A stretch of DNA of 64,000 bases from Streptomyces griseosporeus (GTDB taxonomy: Bacteria; Actinomycetota; Actinomycetes; Streptomycetales; Streptomycetaceae). Position 1 is the stretch's first letter, and every line of letters starts with the position of its first letter. This document shows positions 34,011 to 43,364 of the stretch, one piece after another. Below the pieces are notes generated by a model. That model saw only the letters and a program-made list of their open reading frames with translations, was not told the DNA's origin and did not search any database. The translations under genes and the position numbers were made by a program. The DNA lies in contig NZ_BNBR01000004.1 in NCBI RefSeq assembly GCF_014656055.1, positions 124,001-188,000 of the forward strand, in the 5' to 3' direction.

Positions 34011-37000
34011 TCAGCCGCTGGCGACCGCCGCCGCGTAAGACCACACGTCCGCGGGTAGCTCGTGTTGGAGCTCCCAAGTGATCGCCATCGGTTTGCTGCC
34101 GGTGTGACCCTGATATGTAGCCGGTCCCAGCAGCATCCATGGCTCGGACTTGCCGATGCTGTTGTTCTTGTAGCGGCGGAGGAACAGAAGCACATGGCTG
34201 CGCTGCTCGACATGGCGTTGGTAGCGCAGACCGGTGGGGGAGTTGGCCGAGATGGTGGACTGCGACTCCCAGTGAAATCGCTTACGGCTGATCGCATAGT
34301 CCTTGTAGCGAACGCTCGGTGAGAAGTCGCGCTCGTCCTTCTCCAGGGTGATGAGGAGGGCGTCCGTCTTGAGTTCCTCCACCCAGCGCACTCCTTGCCC
34401 GAAGTCCCTAGGCATCTGGCCGCCCAGTCGTGCTACGCCCAGAGCCGCCAGGATTTCGGAACGGTTGTAGCTGCTGTGGATCTTCAACGGCAGATGACTG
34501 AGCGGGCCGTCTAGGGCGACTGGGTAGTGGTCCGTTCGGTCCAGGACGTATGTCAGGACCTGTCGGAGCTCGTCGCGAACGAGGTGTTGGGACCGCAGAG
34601 ATGCGAGGCCCTCTCCGTAGCTTGTGTAGCCGCCGGCTTTGTCCCAGAGGTTGAAGAACAGCATGCGGGCGTACACCTGCTCGCCGGGAGACAGGGAGTC
34701 ATAGTCAGGGGCATCGTCAGCCAAGAGGCGGAGGTAGGCCTGAGCTCGCGCCTGGTCATCCACGTGCAAGAAGGCATGGATCCGCTTGAGGAGTTCTTCT
34801 TCGCCGGCTGTCGGGGCCTCCTCAATGATGCCGGCCCTCCGTAGGACGCTTGTCCATGAATTCTTGTTCCGGTAGAGCTCCTTGATGTCGCGACGGCTTT
34901 CCCGCAGATACGCTGCCAGTTGAGGCGTGCTGTAGTCCCTTACCTCCTTCGCCAACGTGTTGATAGACGTGTTGAGCTGCGTACGAATGTTGTTGAGGAT
35001 CAGTTCCTTCGACTTGCCTTCGAGGATGATCTGACAACCGGAGGGAAGTTGAGGAAAGTCGCGCTCGATGCTCTCTACCAAGCGGTTGCGGGAAAGGTTG
35101 GTCAACGCGCGAAACTGCTCCTCGAAGCGGAACTCGGCTCGGTGCTGTCCGATGAAGTCGAGGACGGTTAGAACGGGCTTGTTCGCCGTTCGGCGCAGGC
35201 CTCGTCCCAGCTGTTGCAGGAATACGGTGGCGCTGTTCGTTGGGCGCAGCAAGATCAAGGTGTCGACCTCGGGAATATCCAAACCCTCGTTGAACAGATC
35301 AACGGAGAAGATCACCTGAATGTTGCCGTCTCTTAGATCCCTCAACGTTCGCTCGCGTTCGGTGGGCGACGAGTCGCTGTCGAGGGCTGCGGCTCTGAAG
35401 CCCGCATCGCGAAAGCGTTCGGCCATGAAGTGTGCATGTTTCTTGGACACGCAGAAGCCGAGGGCGCGCATTCCCGCCAGGTTCGGGATCTTGTCCTTCA
35501 CCTGCTTGATCACGATTAGGGCGTGCGCGTGACTGGCTGTGTAGAGGTTCTCCAGCTCATCGCGGTCGTAGTTACCGGCGCGCCAGCTGATCTGGGACAG
35601 GTCAGTGCCGTCAGGAGTTCCAAAGTAATGGAACGGGCATAGTAGGTCGTTTTCCAAAGCCTCCCACAGTCGCAACTCTGCGGCGATCCGACCTCCAAAG
35701 TAAGCATCTTGCACATTCTGGCCGTCCATGCGCTCTGGCGTTGCGGTCAGGCCCAGGAGCTCGACGGGTTTGAAGTGGTTCAGGATGCGACGGTATGTGC
35801 TCGCAGTGGCATGGTGGAACTCGTCAATGACAACTACGTCGAAGTGTGCTGGATCTAGCCGCTCCAGCCGCTGAAGGTTGAGGGACTGGACGCTAGCGAA
35901 GACATGTGACCACTCCCTGGGTTCCTCCCCGTTGTAGAACAGCTCGCCGAAGTTGCCGTCGGCAAGGACCTCCCGGTATGTGCGGAGGGACTGCCTCAAG
36001 ATCTCCTTGCGGTGAGCCACGAAAAGCAACCGCGGGAGCTCTCCGCTGCGGTGGTCACGCAGCTTCCGATAATCCAAGGCGGCCATGACGGTCTTACCTG
36101 TGCCAGTCGCCGCTACCAAGAGATTCTGGTGATGGCCGCGGAGTTCTCGCTCGACGTGGAGTCGTTCCAACATGTCCTGTTGGTGCGGAAACGGACGTAC
36201 CTCAAGACCCGAGATGTTGATCTGGAGGTCCTCGCTCGTGCCCTTGCCACCGGCGTGCGCCAAGGCGGCGGCGAGGCGGTCCCCGTCGTGGTCGGGGTCG
36301 TACGTTTCGAAGGCGACGTCGTTCCAATACGCGTCGAAGGTGGCTTCGAACTTGTCGACCACTCTCGGGGTGGCAACCGAGGACAACCGTACGTTCCACT
36401 CGAGGCCGTCGAGCAGGGCGGCCTTCGATAGGTTTGAGCTTCCTACATAGGCCGTGTTGTATCCCGTATTTCGACGGAAGAGCCATGCTTTCGCATGGAG
36501 GCGGGTCGAGCGAATCTCGTAGTTAACTTTGACGTGTGCTCCGAATTCGCGCGCCAGGCGATCGAGCGCGTACCGATCGGTGGCACCCATGTATGTGGTA
36601 GTGATGATCCGAATCGGCACGTCCCGCTTCCGAGCCGCACGCAAGGCGTCCTCAAGGACCCTTATGCCATGCCACTTCACGAACGCGCACAGCAGGTCGA
36701 TGTGGTCGGCTGTGGCGATTTCCGCCCGCAGTTCGGCGCCGAGGTTGGGATCGCCTGTGGCGTTGGTGATCAACGCTGTTTCTGACAACGGGGTCAAGGG
36801 GCGGATGGCGTACACGCCCGGCGCTTCCTGCTCCGCCAAGGCGAGCAGTTGACGAGGCCCGTCCACGATGGGGCCGAGGGTGGCGTCCTCCTCCGGGTCG
36901 GGCGCTGTGGCGCTCAGAGATCGGAGGATGTGATTCGCGGCGGCCACCTGGTCCTTGGGCGCCAGTTGACTCAAGCGGCGGCCGACAGCCTCGCCGATGT

Positions 37001-37160
37001 AACGGGCCAAGACATGAGGGGTCGACTCCTTGCCGACCTCACCATGGACGGCCTTCCACCCGATGGCTTCGAGGCCCTCTATCTGGCTTTGGAGGCTCTC
37101 CGTGATGAGCTTCTCGTAGACGCCAGCCTCGTGCCCCGACTGTTCCCCCGGTTCCGCCAC
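34011..37160 (-). CDS. PLD-nuclease / SF2 helicase / DUF3427 protein
   Basis: A 1049-residue multi-domain protein. Residues ~150-270 hold a phospholipase D-type nuclease motif (LHAKAWLF at ~221, then VGSSNLSKAAL). Residues ~335-660 form a superfamily 2 helicase: Walker A ATGTGKT (~351-357), DEFH box (~446-449), GLTATPERMDG and QQLGRGLRR. Residues ~680-1049 are DUF3427-like. The GTG start follows AGGAG by five bases; a GTG 15 codons earlier is possible. Local GC is visibly low (28 of 60 bases at 35281-35340). Similar fusions occur in phage-defence neighbourhoods, but this is not a named system I can confirm. Confidence 0.88.
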   Translation of the reverse strand: MAEPGEQSGHEAGVYEKLITESLQSQIEGLEAIGWKAVHGEVGKESTPHVLARYIGEAVGRRLSQLAPKDQVAAANHILRSLSATAPDPEEDATLGPIVDGPRQLLALAEQEAPGVYAIRPLTPLSETALITNATGDPNLGAELRAEIATADHIDLLCAFVKWHGIRVLEDALRAARKRDVPIRIITTTYMGATDRYALDRLAREFGAHVKVNYEIRSTRLHAKAWLFRRNTGYNTAYVGSSNLSKAALLDGLEWNVRLSSVATPRVVDKFEATFDAYWNDVAFETYDPDHDGDRLAAALAHAGGKGTSEDLQINISGLEVRPFPHQQDMLERLHVERELRGHHQNLLVAATGTGKTVMAALDYRKLRDHRSGELPRLLFVAHRKEILRQSLRTYREVLADGNFGELFYNGEEPREWSHVFASVQSLNLQRLERLDPAHFDVVVIDEFHHATASTYRRILNHFKPVELLGLTATPERMDGQNVQDAYFGGRIAAELRLWEALENDLLCPFHYFGTPDGTDLSQISWRAGNYDRDELENLYTASHAHALIVIKQVKDKIPNLAGMRALGFCVSKKHAHFMAERFRDAGFRAAALDSDSSPTERERTLRDLRDGNIQVIFSVDLFNEGLDIPEVDTLILLRPTNSATVFLQQLGRGLRRTANKPVLTVLDFIGQHRAEFRFEEQFRALTNLSRNRLVESIERDFPQLPSGCQIILEGKSKELILNNIRTQLNTSINTLAKEVRDYSTPQLAAYLRESRRDIKELYRNKNSWTSVLRRAGIIEEAPTAGEEELLKRIHAFLHVDDQARAQAYLRLLADDAPDYDSLSPGEQVYARMLFFNLWDKAGGYTSYGEGLASLRSQHLVRDELRQVLTYVLDRTDHYPVALDGPLSHLPLKIHSSYNRSEILAALGVARLGGQMPRDFGQGVRWVEELKTDALLITLEKDERDFSPSVRYKDYAISRKRFHWESQSTISANSPTGLRYQRHVEQRSHVLLFLRRYKNNSIGKSEPWMLLGPATYQGHTGSKPMAITWELQHELPADVWSYAAAVASG

Positions 37161-37265
37161 GCCTGCTCCTGATCCATCGTGGGCTTCCGGTGCGAACCCG
37201 CGCACCGTGGTGGATCAGTTCTAACAAAAGCCACTGACAAGCGGGCAGATGTCTTCTACTTCACC

Positions 37266-38282
37266 TCATCCTTCCGCCCCGTGACACTCCCCATAAACCC
37301 TCCCCGACCCACACCAACAAACCGCCCCCCTCTGCGGCGGCCAAGCCACCGCCCGCCCCCGTGCCGCCAGCGTCGTCGCGTACTGGGGAAGCAGGGTCGG
37401 GTCCGCGGGGGACGAGGCTTCCGACGCTGCGAAGGCCTCGTAGGACGGGACCGTGCCTGTCACGATGCCGAGGTTCTGGGTGCCGGAGGCGGCGAGTTCG
37501 CGGAGGGATGCCTCGACCGTGGCGAGGTGGGCCTCGTAGGAGGGGTACTCGGAGGACAGGGACGGGTAGTCCGCGAGGAGTTCCGACAGCTCGGCCGCCG
37601 GCCAGTGGAGGACCGCCACCGGGAACGGGCGGGAGAGAGCCTCCCGGTACGTGCCGAGTTCGGCGCGGAGGCGGGAGATCTCGGCCGCCAGTTCCGCGGG
37701 GTTCGAGGAGCCCAGGGACCAGACGCGGTTGGGGTCGTGCAGCTCGTCCAGGGGGACCGGGGCCGTGTTCAGGGAGTCGGCCAGGGTGTCCCAGTCGTCG
37801 TGAGGGGCGCCCAGCATCCGGCGTACCCGGTGGCGGCCGAAGAGGACGGGGTGCGTGGCGTACGGGGGCTCCTCGACGTCGGTGAGGAGGAGGCGGGCGG
37901 CCTCCGTGAACGTCTCGTGCGCCGCCTCCAGCTCGTCGTGGGACTCCAGCGCCTCGGCGATGATCACCCAGGGGGCCGGGTCGCGCGGCGCGGCGACGCG
38001 GATGCCCTCGATGATGGCGCGGGCCTCGGCCTCGTGGCCGTACTCCCAGAGGTTCGAGGCCTTCAGCGCGCGGACCAGGTGGGGGTGGTCCAGGTCCGTC
38101 GCGGAGCTGAGGAGGCGGTCGTAGAGGGTCGTCGCGGCGGGGCGGTCGCCGGAGAGTTCCAGATGGGCCGCGGCGCGCAGCAGCAGGGCCTCGGCGTCCT
38201 CGGGATACAGGCCGGCGGTCCGTTCCAGGCGGGCGGCCTCGGCGGCGTGGTCGACGTTCTCGGCGGGCGTGTCGGGGCGCAT
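37266..38282 (-). CDS. TPR-like protein with C-terminal SEC-C zinc motif
   Basis: A 338-residue, mostly helical protein with tetratricopeptide-like helices in the first half (LERTAGLYPEDAEALLLRAA, RALKASNLWEYGHEAEARAI). It ends in a SEC-C motif, CWCGSGRVYGECHG, which binds zinc in SecA and many cytoplasmic proteins. No signal peptide. Start at the ATG (MRPDTPAENVDH); a GTG three codons upstream is also possible. Function unknown. Confidence 0.8.
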   Translation of the reverse strand: MRPDTPAENVDHAAEAARLERTAGLYPEDAEALLLRAAAHLELSGDRPAATTLYDRLLSSATDLDHPHLVRALKASNLWEYGHEAEARAIIEGIRVAAPRDPAPWVIIAEALESHDELEAAHETFTEAARLLLTDVEEPPYATHPVLFGRHRVRRMLGAPHDDWDTLADSLNTAPVPLDELHDPNRVWSLGSSNPAELAAEISRLRAELGTYREALSRPFPVAVLHWPAAELSELLADYPSLSSEYPSYEAHLATVEASLRELAASGTQNLGIVTGTVPSYEAFAASEASSPADPTLLPQYATTLAARGRAVAWPPQRGAVCWCGSGRVYGECHGAEG

Positions 38283-38406
38283 GGGTGACACCGTACTGCC
38301 GATCAGCCGTGGTCGTGAGGTATCCGCAGGCCACAGCCCGATGCCGGGCTCGCGAGGAGACGCCGCCTGTCGCTGCCGTCCCCGCCGCCGTCCCGCCCGG
38401 GCGGGC

Positions 38407-39879
38407 TCACACCGTCACTCCGTCCACCTGGAGCGTCTGCACCGAACCCGCCGCGAAGGGCACGCTCAGTGTCTTTCCGGTGAGGTATGTGTCCGTGTAT
38501 GGGCGGTATTGGTCGCCGCCTGTCGTCGCCGTGTGCCAGCGCGGGACCAGGCCCCCGGTGCCGCCCGTCACCGTCCTGAAGCGGGAGAGGTCGAAGGTCA
38601 GGGTCTGGGCCGACGTACCTGTGTTCGCGGCCACGATCACCAGGCGCCTCGACGCGCGGTCCAGGGCTGCCACCGCGTTGCTCACGCCCGTGTCGAGGAT
38701 CGTCATGCCCGGGCGGATATGGCGGCTGAACTGGGCCATCACGTAGTACTTGGTCTGGATCGCGCCCGGCTGCAGGGTGGCCGGGTCGTAGGCGATCATC
38801 GCCCAGCCCGCGCTCGGGTCCATCACCTGCCAGTAGACCCAGGCGGTGGGGTGCAGCCAGCGGAAGTCGTAGAGGAGGTTCTTGGCCATGGTCAGGCCCG
38901 TTCCGTCGCCGTCGCCCGTCTCCGAGTTCCACAGCGCCTTGCGGGACGTCGTCACCACGTCCGTGTAAAGCAGGTCGCGGCGGCCGCCGGCGCCCTGGTA
39001 GCCGTGCACGTTCACCCGGTCGATCAGGGACTTCGTCGTCGCGTTGAAGGAGTTCCAGGTGGTGCGGGCCAGGTCGTAGCTCGTCTCGTCCGAGGCGGCG
39101 ATACGCGTCGACTGCAGGCCGCGCTTGTCCAGCTCGCTCCTCAGGTATGGCAGTACGGCCGCCTGCACCGACGCGTCCACATGGCAGCCCTCCTGGGTGC
39201 CGTCCGCCTTCCACCAGGCGGAGGACGGCTCGTTGAAGGCCTCGACGGTCGCGAAGGTCACGCCCCAGTGCTGCCGGGCGTACAGCGCGACGGCGGCCAG
39301 GTGGGCGGCGTGCTGGCGGTGGTTCCAGCTCTGCAGGTTGTTGCCGCCGTCGGCGGCGCCCGAGGGGTTGTGGTTGGAACACATCCACCACATCGGCGAG
39401 TTGGCGAAGAGTTCCGTGACCGCGCCTCGCTGGGCCGCCTTCTGGAGCATCGCGCGCTGGGTGGCGTCCGCCGTCCAGTTCCAGGCCGAGGAGGCCGGGT
39501 CCTCGTTGCGCCAGTCCTGCCAGTAGCCCTCTATCTGCTTGAAGCGGGGGATGTGGGGGGAGACGGCCATCGTCTCGCCGTCGACGCTGTTCCAGCTGCA
39601 CGCGCCCAGGTTGTAGCGGGCGATGTTCAGGCCGAGGCCGGGGAGCGTACGGCCGCCGTACGACACCTGCCTGGTGGTGAAGAAGAGGTCGGCGAAGTCG
39701 TCGCGGGCGCCGAAGACGTTCGCCCACCAGGCCAGGGACGTGCCCCAGCCCTCCCAGGTGCCGTACGCCGCCGACGGGTTGACGGCGACGGCGGTGTCCG
39801 CCCGTGCCGTGCCGGTCGCCAGGGTGGTGCCGAGGAGTGTGCCGCCCGCGGCGGTGAGCAAGGTCCTGCGTCGCATCAT
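38407..39879 (-). CDS. Tat-exported endo-beta-1,6-galactanase-like glycoside hydrolase
   Basis: A 490-residue secreted glycosidase. The Tat-type signal MMRRRTLLTAAGGTLLGTTL is followed by a (beta/alpha)8 domain with GWGTSLAWWA near the start, ATVEAFNEPSSAWW (acid/base Glu) and ALWNSETGDGDG (nucleophile Glu), and a C-terminal beta domain (~400-490). The pattern fits GH30-type galactan endo-1,6-beta-galactosidases of Streptomyces. It would cut beta-1,6-galactan side chains of plant arabinogalactan proteins. A stretch of GACG repeats lies just upstream of the start. Confidence 0.8.
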   Translation of the reverse strand: MMRRRTLLTAAGGTLLGTTLATGTARADTAVAVNPSAAYGTWEGWGTSLAWWANVFGARDDFADLFFTTRQVSYGGRTLPGLGLNIARYNLGACSWNSVDGETMAVSPHIPRFKQIEGYWQDWRNEDPASSAWNWTADATQRAMLQKAAQRGAVTELFANSPMWWMCSNHNPSGAADGGNNLQSWNHRQHAAHLAAVALYARQHWGVTFATVEAFNEPSSAWWKADGTQEGCHVDASVQAAVLPYLRSELDKRGLQSTRIAASDETSYDLARTTWNSFNATTKSLIDRVNVHGYQGAGGRRDLLYTDVVTTSRKALWNSETGDGDGTGLTMAKNLLYDFRWLHPTAWVYWQVMDPSAGWAMIAYDPATLQPGAIQTKYYVMAQFSRHIRPGMTILDTGVSNAVAALDRASRRLVIVAANTGTSAQTLTFDLSRFRTVTGGTGGLVPRWHTATTGGDQYRPYTDTYLTGKTLSVPFAAGSVQTLQVDGVTV

Positions 39880-40077
39880 GGCGTCCGTCCGTCCGTCCGT
39901 CGGTCCGTGTCCGGGCATGCGGGAGCAGCGCATTGCGCGGCCCCCAGGGGAGGTTGGGGGCCTGCGGTTGAAAAGAGTCGCGTGTGGTGGGGGAGTTGTC
40001 GAGGGTTCCGACAGCCCTTTCTCAAACCCGTGGAGGAACTGGCCTGTTCGCGCCGTGGACGGGCCCCGAAGTCTGCC

Positions 40078-41562
40078 TCAGCCCCGGTCCCGCAGCCCCG
40101 TCACCGCCCCCGCCGCCACCACCGCCAGGCCCGCCGACACCCACAGGGCCAGGTCCGTGCCATGGGCGAGGTCGGTGGGTGAGGTGGCGATGGCGATCGT
40201 CAGGGCCACCCCGGCGCACGAGCCGATGTAACGGAAGGTCTGCTGGGCGCCCGAGCCCAGGGCCGCCCGCTGCGGCGGGACCGACTCCACGGCGAGCAGC
40301 GGCAGCGCGGCGTTGAGCAGACCACTGCCGATGCCGCCCACGATCAGGCCGGGCAGCAGCCGGGGCCAGGAGCTGGCGGAGACCGCGCCGAGCATCGTCA
40401 GCACACCGGCCGCGTGGAGGAGGAAGCCGAACCCGAGCTGCCACCGGGTCGGGACACGCCCGGACAGGCGACGCGCCTGGAGGGCGACGGCGAAGGAGAG
40501 GCCGGACCAGAGCAGGAACAGCCAGGCCGTGTCCATGGGGGACAGGCCCAGGCCGTGCTGGAGCACCGTCGGCAGGAAGCTGAACAGGCCGATCACCGCC
40601 AGGCCCGTGAACAGACCGCCCGCCGACGAGGCCAGGAAGCGGGGGCGGCGCAGCAGGCCGAGGTCGATCATGGGCGTAGCGGTGCGGCGCTCGACGACGG
40701 CGAAGAGGGCCAGCAGCAGGACGGTCGCCGCCAGCAGCAGCGCCACCGGGGCGCGCAGCCAGCCGTCGCGGCCCAGCGTGAGCGCCGCGACCAGCGCGAC
40801 CAGGGCCAGGCCGAACGTCACCGCCCCGAGCAGGTCGGGACGGCCGCCGCGCGGTGCGCGGGACTCCGTGAGGGTACGGGCGGACAGCGCGCCCGCCAGC
40901 AGCGCGGCGGCGCCGAGGACGCCGTAGCCGAACCGCCAGTTCGGCATCGCTCCGGTGAGGACCGGGCCGAGCGCGATACCGCCGCTCACGCACGCGCCCC
41001 AGACGCCCGTGGCGCGCAGCCGGCCGTGCGGGGTCGGGAACGCGTGGACGAGCAGGCCCAGGCTGCTCGCGAGGAGGGCGGCGCTGGCGGCGCCCTGCGC
41101 GACGCGCGTGAGCGTGAACAGCCAGGTCGAGTCCGCCAGTCCGCCGAGCGCCGTGGTCAGACCGAGGGCGAGGGTGCCGGCGACGAAGATCCGGCGGCGG
41201 CCGTAGTCGTCGGCGAGGCTGCCCGCGACCAGCAGGAGGGCGGCCAGGCCCAGCGGGGTGCCGTTGAGGAGCCAGGCCTGGGCGGAGAGCGGGGTGTGCA
41301 GGTCGGCGGCCATCGCGGGGAGCGTGACCATCGGCGCGGTGTACGTCATCAACGTCACCGCCGTCGCCGCGCTGACCAGGGCGAGTGTGGCGCGGGGGTG
41401 GGCGGCGGGCTGCGCGGCGGGGGCATCCAGGGGGCGGGCGCTCTCGGGAACCCCGGATGCCTCGGGGGCCTCAGAGGCCTCAGAGGCCTCGGACGCCTCG
41501 CGGAGCCCGGGGCTCTCGGACGTCTCGGGCACCAGCTGAGTTCGTTCATTGAACCTTGTCAT
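40078..41562 (-). CDS. MFS drug efflux transporter
   Basis: A 494-residue transporter of the DHA2-like MFS group with about 14 spans. LADDYGRRRIFVAG is the loop 2-3 motif and the motif-C-like region GGIALGPVLTGAM follows. An unusual cytoplasmic N-terminal tail of ~50 residues is rich in Glu/Ala/Ser with EAS repeats (EASEASEASEAPEAS). It is divergent from an HxlR regulator and one of two matching operators overlaps its first codons, so it is very likely repressed by that regulator. Confidence 0.88.
   Translation of the reverse strand: MTRFNERTQLVPETSESPGLREASEASEASEAPEASGVPESARPLDAPAAQPAAHPRATLALVSAATAVTLMTYTAPMVTLPAMAADLHTPLSAQAWLLNGTPLGLAALLLVAGSLADDYGRRRIFVAGTLALGLTTALGGLADSTWLFTLTRVAQGAASAALLASSLGLLVHAFPTPHGRLRATGVWGACVSGGIALGPVLTGAMPNWRFGYGVLGAAALLAGALSARTLTESRAPRGGRPDLLGAVTFGLALVALVAALTLGRDGWLRAPVALLLAATVLLLALFAVVERRTATPMIDLGLLRRPRFLASSAGGLFTGLAVIGLFSFLPTVLQHGLGLSPMDTAWLFLLWSGLSFAVALQARRLSGRVPTRWQLGFGFLLHAAGVLTMLGAVSASSWPRLLPGLIVGGIGSGLLNAALPLLAVESVPPQRAALGSGAQQTFRYIGSCAGVALTIAIATSPTDLAHGTDLALWVSAGLAVVAAGAVTGLRDRG
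41540..41554. promoter_or_regulatory. HxlR operator copy 1 (inside MFS gene start)
   Basis: GTTCGTTCATTGAAC, a dyad that differs at only 2 of 15 positions from copy 2. It lies in codons 3 to 8 of the MFS gene. Confidence 0.6.
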
Positions 41563-41583
41563 GGAGTCACCGTAGCAGGGTAG

Positions 41584-41598
41584 GTTCGGTCACTGAAC
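41584..41598. promoter_or_regulatory. HxlR operator copy 2
   Basis: GTTCGGTCACTGAAC, located between the divergent MFS and HxlR genes, 44 bases from copy 1 (about four helical turns). Confidence 0.65.
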
Positions 41599-41629
41599 CC
41601 TTGACGGCGATTGCGGTTACAGTGGGGGC

Positions 41630-42157
41630 ATGGCGCTGGGCAAGGACTACGTGACGCAGGAGTGCTCGATCGCCCGCGCCCTGGAGGTCGTCGGCGAGCG
41701 GTGGACGCTGCTCGTCGTCCGCGACGCCCTCTACGGCGTACGGCGCTACAACGACTTCCTCGTCCACCTCGGCATCCCGCGCGCCGTCCTGGCCGCCCGC
41801 CTCCAGACCCTGACCTCCGAGGGGATCCTGGAGAAGCGGCGCTACCAGGAGTCGCCGCCGCGGGACGAGTACGTCCTCACCGAGTCGGGGATCGGGCTGT
41901 GGCCGACGCTGAGGTCGCTCGGCCTGTGGGGCCGCGAACACGTCAGCGGCGTCAAGCTGCGGGAGTTCCGGCACGCCCTGTGCGACACGGAACTCGGGCC
42001 GTACGGCGAATGTCGCGTGTGCGGAACCATCGTGCCGGTGCCGGACGTTGTGATGGTGCCGGGGCCGGGACTCGACCCCGATCCGGCGGATCCGGTCAGC
42101 AAGGCGCTGCTGCGGCCCAAGCGGCTGCTGGAGCCCCTGGTGACCGAGCCGGTGTAA
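41630..42157 (+). CDS. HxlR-family transcriptional regulator
   Basis: A 175-residue winged-helix regulator. CSIARALEVVGERWTLLVVR and NDFLVHLGIPRAVLAARLQTL are the family signature (residues ~12-65). A C-terminal extension (~115-175) contains CDTELGPYGECRVCG, three cysteines that might sense redox or metal. No ribosome site precedes the ATG, but TACAGT lies seven bases upstream, fitting a leaderless transcript. It should repress the divergent efflux pump. Confidence 0.9.
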   Translation: MALGKDYVTQECSIARALEVVGERWTLLVVRDALYGVRRYNDFLVHLGIPRAVLAARLQTLTSEGILEKRRYQESPPRDEYVLTESGIGLWPTLRSLGLWGREHVSGVKLREFRHALCDTELGPYGECRVCGTIVPVPDVVMVPGPGLDPDPADPVSKALLRPKRLLEPLVTEPV

Positions 42158-42195
42158 AGACGCCAACGGACCTGAGAGGAAGAGGAGGGGAAGCG

Positions 42196-42516
42196 ATGAT
42201 CCGCATGATCCGCAGCTGGAGCGCCCTGCGCCCCGCCCTCGCCCTGCTCCTCCTCGTCCTCCAGGTCACCCTGCTGGACGCCGGCGGCCTCTCCGCCACC
42301 GTCGCGCTCGCCGCGACCGCCGCCGCCGGTGCCGCGCTCGCCGTCTGCGCCCTGGTCAGCGCCCGTTCGGTGCCGGCGACACCACCGACGCGCATACGTA
42401 CGGCGATACGGGACCGGTCCCGCCGTACGGCTTTCCTGCCCCAGCGCGATCCCGACGCGCCCGGCCGCCGCCGGCCCAGGGCACCAGGAGCCGCCCTCCC
42501 GGCGACCGCCGCGTAG
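42196..42516 (+). CDS. Small membrane protein (DUF6412-like)
   Basis: A 106-residue protein with two hydrophobic segments (ALRPALALLLLVLQVTLLDA, and the next ~20 residues to CALVSA) and an Arg/Pro-rich cytoplasmic tail. GAGGAGGGG precedes the ATG. It lies 117 bases upstream of a YidC paralogue, and the pair may be an insertase unit. Function unknown. Confidence 0.72.
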   Translation: MIRMIRSWSALRPALALLLLVLQVTLLDAGGLSATVALAATAAAGAALAVCALVSARSVPATPPTRIRTAIRDRSRRTAFLPQRDPDAPGRRRPRAPGAALPATAA

Positions 42517-42633
42517 GGCACTTCCGCAGCACCCCCTGCAGCACTCGCGCAGGCCCACCGTGCCCCCACGCGGGTCGTCACGCCGCCACACCTGTCTGAC
42601 CGGCCGACGTGACCCCGGAGGGCTCACCCACCC

Positions 42634-43356
42634 ATGTCCGTATTCGCTCGACTCGTCGAGCAGCTCGCCGAGCTGCTCCAGCCGCTGTTCCACGCCTCGG
42701 CGGCGGCCGCCGCGATCGTCCTGTTCACGATGCTCGTACGCCTTCTCGTGCATCCACTGTCCCGGGCCGCCGCGCGCGGACAGAAGGCGCGGACGGCGCT
42801 CCAGCCCCGGATCGCCGAGCTGCGCCGCAAGCACGCGAAGAACCCCGAGCGGCTCCAGAAGGCCGTGCTGGAGCTGCACGCCGAGGAGAAGGTCTCCCCG
42901 CTGTCGGGCTGCCTGCCCAGCCTGCTCCAGCTGCCCGCCTTCTTCCTGCTGTACCACCTGTTCTCCAGCTCGACGATCGGAGGTGAGCGCAACGAGCTGC
43001 TGACGCACGAACTGCTCGCCGCGCCCCTGGGCGACCGCTGGTCCGACGCCCTGGCCGGCGGCGGGGCCTTCGGGGCGGCCGGGGCGGTGTACCTCGCGCT
43101 GTTCGCCGTGGTCATCGTCGTCGCCGCGTACAACTTCCGCCGGGCCCGGCGGACGCTGGCCGAGAGCGGTGCGCCCGTGATGACGGGGGCCGAGGGGGAG
43201 GGCGCGGTGCCCGGGCTGGCGGCGGTCGGCAAGGTCATGCCGTTCATGTCCTTCGCCACGTTGATCACCGTGGCGGTCGTGCCGCTGGCCGCCGCGCTGT
43301 ACGTCGTGACCAGCACGGCGTGGAGCGCGGTGGAGCGGGCCGTGCTGTACCGGTGA
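42634..43356 (+). CDS. YidC/Oxa1-type membrane insertase paralogue
   Basis: A 240-residue short YidC. Its transmembrane core includes FTMLVRLLVHPLSRAAARG, the cytoplasmic helical hairpin RIAELRRKHAKNPERLQKAV and PSLLQLPAFFLLYHLF. The positively charged groove Arg is in the first span (LVRLLVHP). It lacks the large tail of the main actinobacterial YidC and is not in the rnpA-yidC-jag operon, so it is a second, specialised copy. CCGGAGGG precedes the ATG. Confidence 0.88.
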   Translation: MSVFARLVEQLAELLQPLFHASAAAAAIVLFTMLVRLLVHPLSRAAARGQKARTALQPRIAELRRKHAKNPERLQKAVLELHAEEKVSPLSGCLPSLLQLPAFFLLYHLFSSSTIGGERNELLTHELLAAPLGDRWSDALAGGGAFGAAGAVYLALFAVVIVVAAYNFRRARRTLAESGAPVMTGAEGEGAVPGLAAVGKVMPFMSFATLITVAVVPLAAALYVVTSTAWSAVERAVLYR

Positions 43357-43364
43357 GCATGCCT

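Noticed and set aside
34011..37160. DISARM or Mokosh-type defence system
   Set aside because: DISARM needs separate drmA/B/C and a methylase, which are absent, and the helicase core here is SF2 with DUF3427. I therefore call it only a candidate single-gene system.
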